A DNA stretch of 64,000 nucleotides, taken from contig NZ_VLNR01000022.1 in the NCBI RefSeq assembly GCF_007489275.1, forward strand, positions 19,931 through 83,930. Reading direction: 5' to 3'. The notes below the pieces were generated by a model that saw only the letters and a program-made list of their open reading frames with translations, had not been told where the DNA came from and searched no databases. Source of the stretch: Aquimarina algiphila. GTDB lineage: Bacteria > Bacteroidota > Bacteroidia > Flavobacteriales > Flavobacteriaceae. The first letter of the stretch is position 1; each line of letters begins with the position of its first letter. Both the position numbers and the translations under genes were made by a program. Of the stretch, positions 35,804 to 45,543 are shown piece after piece.

Positions 35804-37492
35804 ATGTATAAATTTTTAATTTTCAGTTTACTAAGTTTCTCCCTTTGTTATGGGCAAAAAGATCTTCCAAAAGATTATTTCATTCACCCATTAGAAATCC
35901 CTATTACAGCATCAGGTACGTTTGGAGAATTAAGATCCAATCATTTCCATTCTGGACTAGACATGAAAACCCTTGGAGAAGAAGGACTTAACGTTTATGC
36001 ATCTGCGTCTGGTAGAATAAGTAGAATTAAGATTTCACATGGAGGATATGGAAAAGCTTTATATGTTGTTCATCCAAATGGATATACCAGTGTATATGCT
36101 CATTTAAAAAAGTTTTCACCAGAAATAGAGGCTTTTGTAAAAGAAAGACAATACGCTAAAGAATCTTATGAAATAGAGCTTTTTCCTAAATCTGGTTCTT
36201 TACTCGTAAAACAAGGCGATATTATTGCATATAGCGGTAATACCGGAGGAAGTTCTGGACCACACCTTCATTTTGAAATTAGAGATCCAAGATCAAGACC
36301 AATGAATCCTATGATTTTTGGCATAGAAGTAAAAGACACAAAAAAACCCATTATAAATAGTCTATGGGCATATAGTTTGGATAAAAACACTCATATTAAT
36401 GGCGTCCAAAAACCCGTAAAATTAAAATTAACTCCTCAAGAAGATGGAAATTTTAAAGCAGAAAATGTAAATGTTTTTGGAAAAATTGGATTCGGAATTT
36501 CTACCATTGACAAACAAGATTTGGCAACAAATAGTAATGGTATCTATGAAATTGTAACAGAAATTAATGGAGAAAAGAATTTAAGATTAGAGATGAATCG
36601 ATTTTCTTTTGCCGAAACACGATATGCAAATCGACTTATAGACTATGCTTACTATAAAAATCATCGTAGTAGAATAACCAAACTATTTATTGAAAAAAAT
36701 AATCCTTTAACCATTTTTAAAAGTAGTATTAATAAAGGTATACTTACAGCTGAAGATGGATTGTCCTATAATTATAAAATCCATGTAAGAGATTTTAAAA
36801 ACAATAAAGTAACCATATTAGTTCCTCTACAAGGGAAAAAAGTTGACCCTATTATCAAGAAAGAGATCATTACAACGCCAGACTTTGCTAAAACAAGCGA
36901 AAATTTCACTTATAGTAAAGGTATTTTTGATCTATTGATTCCAAAAGGCAGTCTGTATGAAGATACCTATCTTGATATTTCAGTTAATGGCGAAAAAGCA
37001 AAAATTCATAATAACGCGACCCCATTACATAAAAATATGACATTAGTTTTTGATGTATCTCGTTATACTGAAGAAGACAAAAAGAAACTTTATATCGGAA
37101 GAATAAATGGTTCTAAGAAGCCATACTATTCCAGAACTTCAAAAAAAGGAAACCGTTTTTCTACAAGAACAAGAACTTTTGGGACGTATTCCTTATTTTC
37201 TGATCAACAAAAACCAACAATAGTCCCCATCAATGTTGCCAATAAGAAATGGATATCTAAGGCAACTCACCTTAAAATAAAGATTAATGATTCTGAATCA
37301 GGAATAAAAAATTATAGAGGAACTATAAATGGAAAATTCATTTTATTAGAATATGACTATAAAACAGGAATGTTGGTTTATGATTTCAATGATAAAATTA
37401 TCACAGATTCAGAAAATAATTTTAAACTTGTGGTGTTAGATAATGTAGGAAATAGAGCAACATTCGAAACCACATTTTTTAGAAAACCTTAA
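35804..37492 (+). CDS. M23 family metallopeptidase, secreted
   Basis: The start is ATG 35804 (MYKFLIFSLLSFSLCYGQ), which gives the signal peptide and 562 residues; a TTG at 35774 would add ten residues in front of it. The LytM/M23 zinc site is complete: HFHSGLDM with H49 and D53, and SSGPHLHFEIRD with H154 and H156. M23 enzymes cut peptidoglycan cross-links; a large beta-rich region follows (about 170-562). It ends 14 bases before the TonB-dependent receptor and may share its transcript. Cell-wall remodelling is likely. Confidence 0.9.
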   Translation: MYKFLIFSLLSFSLCYGQKDLPKDYFIHPLEIPITASGTFGELRSNHFHSGLDMKTLGEEGLNVYASASGRISRIKISHGGYGKALYVVHPNGYTSVYAHLKKFSPEIEAFVKERQYAKESYEIELFPKSGSLLVKQGDIIAYSGNTGGSSGPHLHFEIRDPRSRPMNPMIFGIEVKDTKKPIINSLWAYSLDKNTHINGVQKPVKLKLTPQEDGNFKAENVNVFGKIGFGISTIDKQDLATNSNGIYEIVTEINGEKNLRLEMNRFSFAETRYANRLIDYAYYKNHRSRITKLFIEKNNPLTIFKSSINKGILTAEDGLSYNYKIHVRDFKNNKVTILVPLQGKKVDPIIKKEIITTPDFAKTSENFTYSKGIFDLLIPKGSLYEDTYLDISVNGEKAKIHNNATPLHKNMTLVFDVSRYTEEDKKKLYIGRINGSKKPYYSRTSKKGNRFSTRTRTFGTYSLFSDQQKPTIVPINVANKKWISKATHLKIKINDSESGIKNYRGTINGKFILLEYDYKTGMLVYDFNDKIITDSENNFKLVVLDNVGNRATFETTFFRKP

Positions 37493-37506
37493 AACCTAAA
37501 TACTTT

Positions 37507-39975
37507 TTGAAAAATCAATTTTTCTTCCTTCTGATTTCGCTGATTTTAATCAGTATTTCAACTTCGGCTCAAAATGCTACGATTAAAGGTGTAGTTCTAG
37601 ATGAAAATAATATTCCAGTTCAAGGTGCTAATATCACTTACGATAATTCGGGTACTCTGTCTGATAAAAATGGGGTATATCAACTTAGAATACCTGCCAA
37701 TCAAGATGTTGAAATCAATATATCGCACATAAGTTTAAAAAATCTTCTGTTCACTATTAATCTCCAGGAAAATCAGGAATATGAATTAAACCCAGTACTA
37801 AAGACAGATGTTGAACAAATCAGCACGGTAGTTATCTCAGGTAGGGAAAGAAAAGTAGTGGAAGGAATCACTACATTAGACCCAGAGACCATACGCTCTA
37901 CCCCTTCTGCTAATGCAGGTGTAGAAGGCCTTCTTAAAAGTTTACCTGGTGTAAGTTCTAACAATGAATTAAGTACACAATACTCTGTTCGGGGAGGAAA
38001 TTTTGATGAAAACCTGGTATATGTTAATGAGATTGAAGTATACAGACCTTTTTTAATTAGATCAGGTCAACAAGAAGGGCTAAGCTTTGTTAACACAGAC
38101 TTGGTTCGTAATGTAGATTTTTCTGCCGGAGGTTTTCAGGCAAAATATGGAGATAAACTTTCATCTGTTCTAGATATCACTTACAAAAGACCTACGCGAT
38201 TAGGAGCAACAGCCAACTTAAGTCTATTGGGGGGCAGTGTTTCTGCTGGCGGAATTTCTAAAAACAAAAAATTGGCTGCTATTGTTGGTGTTCGATATAG
38301 AGATAACAGCCTATTGGTAGACGCAAGAAATACTGAAACTAATTTCCAACCGAGATTTGCTGATGTACAAACGTACCTTTCCTATAATTTCTCTGATAAG
38401 TTTGAACTAGGTTTTTTAGGCAATGTAGCGCTTAACACCTATGATTACGAGCCTTTACGAGAACAAGTGAATTTTGGAACCTTGCAAACAGTACAAGCTT
38501 TAACAGTGCTTTATGACGGACAGGAAGAAGATCGATACGAAACTTATTTTGGAGCGTTTAAAGGAACTTATAAACCTAATGACAATCTAACATTAAAGTT
38601 AATTACATCAGCTTATCATACACAAGAACAAGAGCATTATGATATTTTTGCAGCTTACGCTTTAGGGACTGTAAATACTGATATTGGAAGTGAAGACTTA
38701 GGTCAGGTAGAATTTAGTGAAGGGATCGGATCCCAATTAACTCATGCCAGGAATGATCTGGACGCCTTAATTTTCAATATAGAACATAAAGGAACCTATA
38801 CCGCAGACAAGCATCAATTTGACTGGGGTGTAAAATACACATCAGAAGATATCAGAGATCGATTACAAGAATTTGAAATCATTGATTCTGCTGGTTTTTC
38901 TATACGTCCACCAATTTCTGACTTTATAAATGATCAACCTTATACTCCATTCGTTAGTCCAATTGTTCCATTTACTAGTGTTAGAGCAACAAATAAAGCA
39001 AAAATTGATCGCATTTCGGGATATGCTCAATATAGCTTACGTTCACATATAAAAGAAAATGAAATTTGGGCAAATATTGGCATACGGTCTCATCACTGGA
39101 ATATTTCAGGAAATACAGTTAACAGTAGTGATTCTCAAATTGTATTTAGTCCAAGAGCACAAATTGCAATTAAACCAAACTGGAAAGCTGAAATGATTTT
39201 TAGAGCTTCTGGCGGGTTATACCATCAACCTCCTTTTTACAGAGAGCTAAGAGATTCTTTGGGTGTAGTTAGACCAGAAGTAAAAGCCCAGCAGTCCATA
39301 CACATCGTTTTGGGTAATGATTATAGCTTTTCTATGTGGAAAAGACCTTTTAAACTTACAACAGAAGCCTATTATAAAAAATTGACTGACGTAAATCCAT
39401 ATACAATCGAAAACGTAAGAATACGATATCGAGCAAGAAATAATGCAGAAGCATATGCTTATGGGCTAGATCTTAGATTAAATGGAGAATTTGTTCCCGG
39501 AACTGAGAGCTGGGTAAGTCTTGGGTATTTAAAAACAGAAGAGAACATTGATAATCGCGGGTATATATCAAGACCTACAGATCAAAGGTTAAAAATCGGA
39601 GTGCTGTTCCAGGATTATGTACCAACTATACCTAGTCTAAAAATGTACTTAAATATGGTATATCAAACAGGAGTACCAGGCGGATCTCCTAGTTATGCTG
39701 ATCCTTATGATTTTCAGACCCGATTAAGAGACTATCGAAGAGCTGACTTAGGAATATCATATGTTGTAGTAGATAAAAATAAAAGACTTAGAAAAGGTCA
39801 TTTTCTTAATACGTTCAGAGAATTAAGTCTTGGGTTCGAAATTTATAATATTTTTGACAATCAAAATTCAATCACAAATACCTTTGTAAGAGATGCTTCA
39901 ACTCAGCGCCAATTTGCAATTCCAAATTTTCTGACCCCAAGAGTTTTTAATGTTAGACTCGGAATGAAGTTTTAA
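37507..39975 (+). CDS. TonB-dependent receptor with carboxypeptidase-like N-domain
   Basis: The 822-residue outer-membrane protein begins at TTG 37507 with a signal peptide (LKNQFFFLLISLILISISTS); no nearby ATG is in frame. A carboxypeptidase regulatory-like domain (about 22-105, KGVVLDENNIPVQGANITYD) precedes the plug (about 115-230, with SLPGVSSNNELSTQYSVRGG) and the 22-strand barrel to the C-terminus (RVFNVRLGMKF, aromatic last residue). It would import a substrate using TonB energy. No SusD-like partner lies nearby, so it is not a polysaccharide utilisation locus. The ligand is unknown. Confidence 0.92.
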   Translation: MKNQFFFLLISLILISISTSAQNATIKGVVLDENNIPVQGANITYDNSGTLSDKNGVYQLRIPANQDVEINISHISLKNLLFTINLQENQEYELNPVLKTDVEQISTVVISGRERKVVEGITTLDPETIRSTPSANAGVEGLLKSLPGVSSNNELSTQYSVRGGNFDENLVYVNEIEVYRPFLIRSGQQEGLSFVNTDLVRNVDFSAGGFQAKYGDKLSSVLDITYKRPTRLGATANLSLLGGSVSAGGISKNKKLAAIVGVRYRDNSLLVDARNTETNFQPRFADVQTYLSYNFSDKFELGFLGNVALNTYDYEPLREQVNFGTLQTVQALTVLYDGQEEDRYETYFGAFKGTYKPNDNLTLKLITSAYHTQEQEHYDIFAAYALGTVNTDIGSEDLGQVEFSEGIGSQLTHARNDLDALIFNIEHKGTYTADKHQFDWGVKYTSEDIRDRLQEFEIIDSAGFSIRPPISDFINDQPYTPFVSPIVPFTSVRATNKAKIDRISGYAQYSLRSHIKENEIWANIGIRSHHWNISGNTVNSSDSQIVFSPRAQIAIKPNWKAEMIFRASGGLYHQPPFYRELRDSLGVVRPEVKAQQSIHIVLGNDYSFSMWKRPFKLTTEAYYKKLTDVNPYTIENVRIRYRARNNAEAYAYGLDLRLNGEFVPGTESWVSLGYLKTEENIDNRGYISRPTDQRLKIGVLFQDYVPTIPSLKMYLNMVYQTGVPGGSPSYADPYDFQTRLRDYRRADLGISYVVVDKNKRLRKGHFLNTFRELSLGFEIYNIFDNQNSITNTFVRDASTQRQFAIPNFLTPRVFNVRLGMKF

Positions 39976-39985
39976 AATGATTGTA

Positions 39986-41134
39986 TTAACTCTCAATAAA
40001 CTTTTTTAACACATCTACCGTATAATCTACTTCTTCTTTAGTATTATACTTCGAAAAAGAAAAACGCACAGAGGGTTTTTGCATATCATCTTCAGAAAGA
40101 ATTTCAGTTAGGACATGTGAGCCTTTACTACTTCCACTCTGACAAGCACTTCCTTTAGAACTGGCTATACCATTAATATCTAAATGAAATAGTAATATTC
40201 CTGCCTTCTCATTAGAAACCGGGAGACAAATATTGATTAATGTATATGTACTATGCCCAGCAGTGCAGCAGTCTGCATTAAATTTTACTCCTTTAATATT
40301 ATGTTTTAACGTTTCTACAAAGTATTGTTTTAACTCTATTATATAGTTCTTTTCTTGTTCTAGGTTTTCATAAGAAAGTCGCAGTGCTTCATCCATTCCC
40401 ACGATATTATGTACACTTTCGGTTCCAGCTCTATACCCTCTTTCTTGCTCTCCACCAAAAATCAATGGTTTCAGCCCAGAATTTTTTCTTATATAAGCAA
40501 ACCCCACTCCCTTTGGACCATGAAATTTATGCGCACTCACCGCTGTAAAATCCACATGTATCTTGTTAAAATCAACTTCATAATGTCCAATTGACTGTAC
40601 CATATCACTATGAAAAAGCGCATTATACTTTTTACATAAATCCCCAACGCGCTCTATGTCAAGCATTGTTCCAACCTCATTATTAATATGCATCAGACTT
40701 ACTAGAGTTTTATCATTTGATTTATCAAGTAGAGATTCTAAGTGCTCATAATCAATAGCTCCATTTTTTTGTACGCTTACATAACTCACTGATGCCTCTG
40801 TACGAGTTTCGATTTCTTGTACAGTATGTAGTACTGCATGATGTTCTATTTTTGAAGTAATTATATGACGTACTCCAAGATCTCTTACTGCACTATTTAT
40901 TACAAGATTATCAGCTTCTGTACCTCCAGATGTAAATATAATCTCTGAGGCACTAACCCCAAGACGACTGGCTATATTTTTTCGTGTATGTTCTATATGG
41001 TTCTTAGCAGAACGTCCATACCCATGGGTAGAAGACGGATTTCCAAAATCCTCTTCTAAAACTGAAACCATCTTTGTGATAACTTCTGGTCGTAATTGCG
41101 TAGTGGCTGCATTATCAAAATAAACCTTTTGCAT
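39986..41134 (-). CDS. Cysteine desulfurase (NifS/IscS family)
   Basis: The 382-residue PLP enzyme releases sulfur from cysteine to a persulfide. The Schiff-base lysine K203 sits in SAHKFHGPKG, and the catalytic cysteine C331 is in SSKGSACQSG. The N-terminal VYFDNAATTQ segment and the GGTEADNLVI motif are diagnostic of class V aminotransferase-fold desulfurases. No iscU or suf gene adjoins it, so it may serve tRNA thiolation or a separate cofactor route. It is convergent with the receptor gene 10 bases away. Confidence 0.92.
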   Translation of the reverse strand: MQKVYFDNAATTQLRPEVITKMVSVLEEDFGNPSSTHGYGRSAKNHIEHTRKNIASRLGVSASEIIFTSGGTEADNLVINSAVRDLGVRHIITSKIEHHAVLHTVQEIETRTEASVSYVSVQKNGAIDYEHLESLLDKSNDKTLVSLMHINNEVGTMLDIERVGDLCKKYNALFHSDMVQSIGHYEVDFNKIHVDFTAVSAHKFHGPKGVGFAYIRKNSGLKPLIFGGEQERGYRAGTESVHNIVGMDEALRLSYENLEQEKNYIIELKQYFVETLKHNIKGVKFNADCCTAGHSTYTLINICLPVSNEKAGILLFHLDINGIASSKGSACQSGSSKGSHVLTEILSEDDMQKPSVRFSFSKYNTKEEVDYTVDVLKKFIES

Positions 41135-41353
41135 AAAACAAAATAATTAAATATATAAACTGATTATTGGAGAAATTTTAAGAATACAAAATTAGTTTAA
41201 ATAAAATTATTTTCAGCCAGGCTCGTTATAATCTTTCAATTCCTTTACTTTTGTCAGAAATTGTTAAAACATTATAAAATCAGAACATTTTCTATTTTCA
41301 TTCGTCCTTAAGAGTAGAAATAAATGATTTTAATACATATAAATTTTAATTAG

Positions 41354-42367
41354 GTGAAAAAGCTATTTTCTTTTCTTTTTTCAATGGTACTGTTGTCTTC
41401 TTGCGACGATGGAGATATAATAATTACAAGTTTTGAGTTTGATGATGTTGATTTACAATTTTGCGAGGGAGCAAAAGAAAATGAATTTGTCTTTTTTAAA
41501 ATTAACGAAAGTAACAATGAAGCTATTTCCTATAATTTTATAAGCGAAATATTCTCTGACACTATACCTACGACATCTTCGATAATAATCGACCTTACTG
41601 ATGGAACTAATGATTTAATTTACAGAACTTTTAACATCCCTGTCACCGCAACATATTATTGCTCTAATGTACCATCTAGTGACATTAGGATTATTGAAGA
41701 ACTAATTGGATCCTCTGGTACTGCAGAAATCACAAATGAAATCATTACCGAAGATGATGATGATGGTGTAGATCCAATCGATGAATCTGGAGGTATTGAC
41801 CCCTTAGGAGATATAGACAATGATCAGATCCCAAACTATCAGGACAGTACTGCTAATGGAAGCCAGGCCGGCCCCACCTGTCCTGACACCAATGAGGATG
41901 GTATCTGTGACACATTAGAATCTATATTTGATACTGATGGAGATGGTATCCCTAATTATAAGGATCAGGATGACGATAATGACAATATCCTAACGAGTGT
42001 AGAGTTGCAAAATGGTATTCCTAATGATGATAGTCCTAGAGATACTGATGGAGATGGCATACCAGACTATCTTGAAGAAGATGATGATAATGATGGTGTT
42101 CTGACTAGAAATGAAGATGCAGATCAAAATGGAAATCCTAGGGATGACAGAGATGCTTCTAATAATTTATATTACTTAGACAATACTATTCAACCTCCTG
42201 TTGTAACTGTAGAACCTGCTCTTGATAATACTGTGCAAACTACTTTTAGAGCTATTTTAGAAATAAACAATCTTATTCTTAATGGCAACACAGATAATTT
42301 CCAGGACGGAGAATTTAAATTTGGTTTTAGAGATCGCACCATTCCTAAGACTACAAAAAAAATGTAG
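41354..42367 (+). CDS. Lipoprotein with thrombospondin type 3-like calcium repeats
   Basis: The 337-residue product starts at GTG 41354 with a lipobox (LLSSC, C17). The first about 125 residues match the neighbouring lipoprotein at 42387, as do the last about 50 residues. Between them lies an insert of about 160 residues (roughly 128-285) with DTDGDGIPNYKDQDDDND and DTDGDGIPDYLEEDDDND repeats, the calcium-binding thrombospondin type 3 pattern. The insert is very acidic. It should be anchored in the outer membrane and bind calcium; function is unknown. Confidence 0.82.
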   Translation: MKKLFSFLFSMVLLSSCDDGDIIITSFEFDDVDLQFCEGAKENEFVFFKINESNNEAISYNFISEIFSDTIPTTSSIIIDLTDGTNDLIYRTFNIPVTATYYCSNVPSSDIRIIEELIGSSGTAEITNEIITEDDDDGVDPIDESGGIDPLGDIDNDQIPNYQDSTANGSQAGPTCPDTNEDGICDTLESIFDTDGDGIPNYKDQDDDNDNILTSVELQNGIPNDDSPRDTDGDGIPDYLEEDDDNDGVLTRNEDADQNGNPRDDRDASNNLYYLDNTIQPPVVTVEPALDNTVQTTFRAILEINNLILNGNTDNFQDGEFKFGFRDRTIPKTTKKM

Positions 42368-42386
42368 AATACACTAGAATATAATT

Positions 42387-42920
42387 ATGAATAAAGTATT
42401 TTTCCTTATTATTTTCACTCTTTTGATTAGCTGTAGTGAAGGAGATATTATCGAAAATGATATTAGTAATTTTACTGCTCCTTTAGAAAATTGTTCTAAT
42501 CAAAGTAATGATACTTTTGTTTTTTTTAAAACAGATTCTGAGATCAATCAATCCATATCGCTTAGTTTTACAAGTACTGTTTTTGAGTTAAATACTATCC
42601 CAGACAATGAAGAGTTAACATTAACCATAACACTTGATGGTACTGCAAATGTTTTGATCTATAGGCAATTCGATACTGCTATTAATGGCAGTGAGTATTT
42701 TTGTAGCAGTGTACCTCCTGGAGACATCACGGTAACTCAGGAATTAATAAGCTCTAATGGAAATGCAGAAATTAAGTATACTTTACTAAGTGAGACTATG
42801 ACTGAAGCTACATATACCAGAACCTTTACTCTTAACGACATTACTTTGGAAGGACCTGATATTGCCATACGACAGGAAGTACTAGAATTTGGCAATGATG
42901 AAATTACTATTACTAAATAA
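42387..42920 (+). CDS. Lipoprotein paralogue without the calcium insert
   Basis: The 177-residue lipoprotein has a lipobox ending at C16 (LLISC). It aligns with both ends of the preceding protein: TFVFFKTDSEINQSISLSFT matches EFVFFKINESNNEAISYNFI, YFCSSVPPGDITVTQELISS matches YYCSNVPSSDIRIIEELIGS, and the C-terminal TRTFTLNDITLEGPD matches the end. It lies 19 bases downstream, so the two form a tandem pair. No known function. Confidence 0.8.
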   Translation: MNKVFFLIIFTLLISCSEGDIIENDISNFTAPLENCSNQSNDTFVFFKTDSEINQSISLSFTSTVFELNTIPDNEELTLTITLDGTANVLIYRQFDTAINGSEYFCSSVPPGDITVTQELISSNGNAEIKYTLLSETMTEATYTRTFTLNDITLEGPDIAIRQEVLEFGNDEITITK

Positions 42921-42921
42921 C

Positions 42922-43470
42922 TTATTTAGGATTTTGGACGATATAAATCTCCATTGCACCTAACCCATATTTTTTATAATCGGCATCAGAGATCCTAACA
43001 TTATCATATCTACCTAACAAATAAGTAAGCTCTTCTTTTAAAACTCCTTGACCTACTCCATGAATAAATACCACTTTTGGTATACGTTTATGAATTGCAA
43101 AATCTAATTGTCTTTTTGCTGTATCTAATTGCAATGTAACCATATCGTAATTAGTCATTCCTTTTGTTGATTTTGTTAATTTATGGATATGCAAATCCAC
43201 TTCCATAGGAGGAATATGACGTTCCTTTGGTTTTACCATAGGTCTTTTAGGCTTCTTTTTAAAAACCTCTTTCTCTTGTAAATTTCTATTCACTTCTTCA
43301 TATGAAGGAATAATTATATCTTCAGATTCAATTTTCACTACTTCTTTTATTAAAAAAGTCATATCAAAATCATCTTCAGTTTCAATAGTCACTTCCTCCG
43401 TAGTTAGCCCAACAACCTTTCCTGTAATAGGTTCATCCAGCACCGATACTATATCTCCCAACTTTATCAT
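42922..43470 (-). CDS. Smr-domain (DUF2027-type) protein
   Basis: The 182-residue cytoplasmic protein has an N-terminal KOW-like beta region (IKLGDIVSVLDEPITGKVVG), a lysine-rich linker (KKKPKRPMVKPKERH) and a C-terminal Smr domain (about 95-180) with VDLHIHKL and IPKVVFIHGVGQGVLKEELT, the HGxGxG-type motif. Smr domains bind or nick nucleic acids, and are fused to MutS2 elsewhere. Here the domain is alone with a DUF2027-like front, usual in Bacteroidota. It is followed by a small membrane gene 2 bases upstream of its start, probably in one operon. Confidence 0.88.
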   Translation of the reverse strand: MIKLGDIVSVLDEPITGKVVGLTTEEVTIETEDDFDMTFLIKEVVKIESEDIIIPSYEEVNRNLQEKEVFKKKPKRPMVKPKERHIPPMEVDLHIHKLTKSTKGMTNYDMVTLQLDTAKRQLDFAIHKRIPKVVFIHGVGQGVLKEELTYLLGRYDNVRISDADYKKYGLGAMEIYIVQNPK

Positions 43471-43472
43471 AT

Positions 43473-43688
43473 CTACTCTTCTTCTTCTTCAACATGTTGA
43501 TATGCATCAACTTCTGTTTTTGATTTCACATTCGTATTGACTAGAAATACTCCAGACATTAAAAAAACGACTCCAATGATTTGAATATAATAATTCTTTA
43601 CTGAAGAAGAAATTTCACTAATAACTGCTATTGTTCCTAAAACAATAAAAAGTACACTTATAATCTTTTTAAATTTATTATAATTCAT
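43473..43688 (-). CDS. Small two-helix membrane protein
   Basis: The 71-residue product has two membrane segments (FKKIISVLFIVLGTIAVISE and YYIQIIGVVFLMSGVFLV) and a charged C-terminus rich in glutamate. It is read just before the Smr-domain gene, so the two are probably cotranscribed. No family recognised. Confidence 0.65.
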   Translation of the reverse strand: MNYNKFKKIISVLFIVLGTIAVISEISSSVKNYYIQIIGVVFLMSGVFLVNTNVKSKTEVDAYQHVEEEEE

Positions 43689-43755
43689 ACCTGCAAAAAT
43701 ATTAAATAATAGATTTTTAATCCTCTAAATATTTTAAATAACTTAATTATGTATA

Positions 43756-44070
43756 TTGCACATAACAAATAGTAAAATATTGCCCTTGGAAAAATACATG
43801 CTTCCTTGTTTAAATAAAAAGTTATTTGGTGTTGATTGTTTAGGCTGCGGTATGCAGAGATCAATCGTACTGTTATTAAAAGGAGAGTTCTCTGCAGCTT
43901 TTCATATGTACCCCGCGATATATCCATTAATGCTTTTACTGGCATTTATTGGTTTCAACTTTTTTATTCAATTCAAAAATGGGAAATCTATTAAGGTAGG
44001 TTTAATGATTTTTACGGCGCTTACTATGATTATAAGCTATGTTATCAAAATGAAAGTTCATTTTAACTAA
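43756..44070 (+). CDS. DUF2752 membrane protein, copy 1
   Basis: The 104-residue product has the DUF2752 signature DCLGCGMQRS (C28 and C31 with the Q-R), then a hydrophobic helix, a MYPAIYPLMLLLAF segment and a final membrane helix. The TTG start at 43756 gives a N-terminus like that of the copy at 45244; ATG 43798 is an alternative that would remove the segment before the first cysteine. It is the first gene of a six-gene run of small membrane proteins. The role of DUF2752 is unknown. Confidence 0.8.
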   Translation: MHITNSKILPLEKYMLPCLNKKLFGVDCLGCGMQRSIVLLLKGEFSAAFHMYPAIYPLMLLLAFIGFNFFIQFKNGKSIKVGLMIFTALTMIISYVIKMKVHFN

Positions 44071-44077
44071 TCAAACT

Positions 44078-44401
44078 ATGGAAAAACAAACATTACCCAA
44101 CTCTACCCTTATTCTTGTTTTTGGTATTATATCGATTTTTGGTTGTTGTTGTTATGGGGTTATAGGTATAATTTTTGCAATTATCGCTTTAGTACTAGCA
44201 CAAAAGGCTACCGCAGTATATTCAGAAAATCCAGAAATATACAGTGGTTATGAAAATGTAAAGACTGGAAAAATATTAGCGATTATTGGTTTAGTGCTAT
44301 GTATAATCTCTTTTGTTTATGGTATAGTTCTTTTAGTAATGGGAGGAGCAGATGGATATATGGATATGTTAGAGGAAATCAGAAGATCAACTGGATCATA
44401 A
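44078..44401 (+). CDS. CCC-motif (DUF4190-like) membrane protein, copy 1
   Basis: The 107-residue protein has two long membrane segments separated by a charged loop (AQKATAVYSENPEIYSGYEN), with a GCCCYGV cysteine triplet in the first helix. This is the CCC-motif membrane protein type of flavobacteria. It starts 7 bases after the DUF2752 stop and is probably cotranscribed. A close paralogue lies at 45544. Confidence 0.78.
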   Translation: MEKQTLPNSTLILVFGIISIFGCCCYGVIGIIFAIIALVLAQKATAVYSENPEIYSGYENVKTGKILAIIGLVLCIISFVYGIVLLVMGGADGYMDMLEEIRRSTGS

Positions 44402-44524
44402 TTTTATAAATAATAATAATTTAATTGTTTGGATAAAAATATATCCTAACAATTCCCTTAATCTTTCTTGTATTAACAGTATTGTTACTACAAATAAACT
44501 TTTTTTATAACTAAAATCAAATTT

Positions 44525-44803
44525 ATGGAAACTAGTCAAGCAAGACCAAAAAATTACCTAGTAGAATCTATTTTAGTAACTCTTTTCTGTTGCTTACCAC
44601 TTGGAATTGTTGCAATCATTAACGCAACAAAAGTGAACTCTGCATTTGATGCAGGTAATCATGCAGAAGCACAAAAAGCATCAGATGATGCAAAAAAATG
44701 GATGAAGTATGGGCTAATTGGAGGCGTTGTAATTTTAGTAATTTATATACTAATGTTTGCTTTAGGAATGGGAGGAGCAATATTAGGAAATGGTGGATAC
44801 TAA
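44525..44803 (+). CDS. CD225/dispanin family membrane protein
   Basis: The 92-residue protein has the CD225 (interferon-induced-transmembrane-like) topology: N-terminal KNYLVESILVTLFCCLPLGI re-entrant helix with the adjacent cysteines, a loop with KVNSAFDAGNHAEAQKASDD, and a second membrane helix. Dispanins shape or stiffen membranes in other organisms. The stop TAA is immediately followed by the ATG of the next DUF2752 gene, so the two are translationally linked. Confidence 0.82.
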   Translation: METSQARPKNYLVESILVTLFCCLPLGIVAIINATKVNSAFDAGNHAEAQKASDDAKKWMKYGLIGGVVILVIYILMFALGMGGAILGNGGY

Positions 44804-45196
44804 ATGAAATACAAACATGTATTTATAGGGATAGGAGTATGCATACTCCTATCCCTATATTATTTCTCCAATCCTACAGAGGTTAATTTTTTTCCAAAAT
44901 GCCCATTTCATACATTAACAGGCTTTCATTGCCCTGGATGTGGCAGTCAACGTGCCTTACATCAACTGTTGCATTTTGAAATTATGGAAACCCTTAATTA
45001 TAATGCACTATATATTTTGGGACTAGGTACCATTATATATAACACCTCTGTAAATACCATTAATAAGTATTGGAATAAGAATTATTACAACATTTTATAC
45101 CACCCTAAAACTCCTATATACATAGGGATCATAATAATTTTGTTTTGGATATTAAGGAATATAGACATTTACCCTTTTAATATTCTTGCTCCGTAA
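44804..45196 (+). CDS. DUF2752 membrane protein, copy 2
   Basis: The 130-residue product has an N-terminal membrane helix absent from the other copies (GIGVCILLSLYYFSN), then GFHCPGCGSQRALHQLLHFE, the DUF2752 motif, and two more hydrophobic helices. It begins at the base after the dispanin stop. It differs most from the other DUF2752 copies, so the run is not a simple triplication. Confidence 0.82.
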   Translation: MKYKHVFIGIGVCILLSLYYFSNPTEVNFFPKCPFHTLTGFHCPGCGSQRALHQLLHFEIMETLNYNALYILGLGTIIYNTSVNTINKYWNKNYYNILYHPKTPIYIGIIIILFWILRNIDIYPFNILAP

Positions 45197-45243
45197 TCTC
45201 TGATGAAAAAAAGTTATTATCAAAAAAATGACTTTTATTTTAC

Positions 45244-45534
45244 ATGAAAGAAATTATTAGTTTTCTTGAATCCAACATATTACAATGCCCTACTAAACAG
45301 TTGATTGGAATTGATTGCCTTGGATGTGGTCTTCAGCGTAGTTTCATTTTACTATTAAAAGGTAATATAAAGGCTTCTTTTTTAATGTATCCTGCTCTCA
45401 TTCCTATGATATGCATGATGATATATTTAATAGCCCATCTTGTTTTTAACTTTAAAAATGGCGCCAAAACCCTAACCTATTTTTATATCTTAAATAGTAT
45501 ACTTATCATTGCACATTATTTCATTAAATTCTAA
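45244..45534 (+). CDS. DUF2752 membrane protein, copy 3
   Basis: The 96-residue protein has the DUF2752 motif DCLGCGLQRS and is closest to copy 1 (LLLKGNIKASFLMYPALIPM against LLLKGEFSAAFHMYPAIYPL). Like copy 1 it is followed at once by a CCC-motif gene, so the DUF2752 plus CCC pair was duplicated as a unit. Confidence 0.82.
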   Translation: MKEIISFLESNILQCPTKQLIGIDCLGCGLQRSFILLLKGNIKASFLMYPALIPMICMMIYLIAHLVFNFKNGAKTLTYFYILNSILIIAHYFIKF

Positions 45535-45543
45535 TCATTTAAT

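Noticed and set aside
43685..43945. Minus-strand frame across DUF2752 copy 1
   Set aside because: It is antisense to a gene with the recognised DUF2752 motif and has no family of its own.
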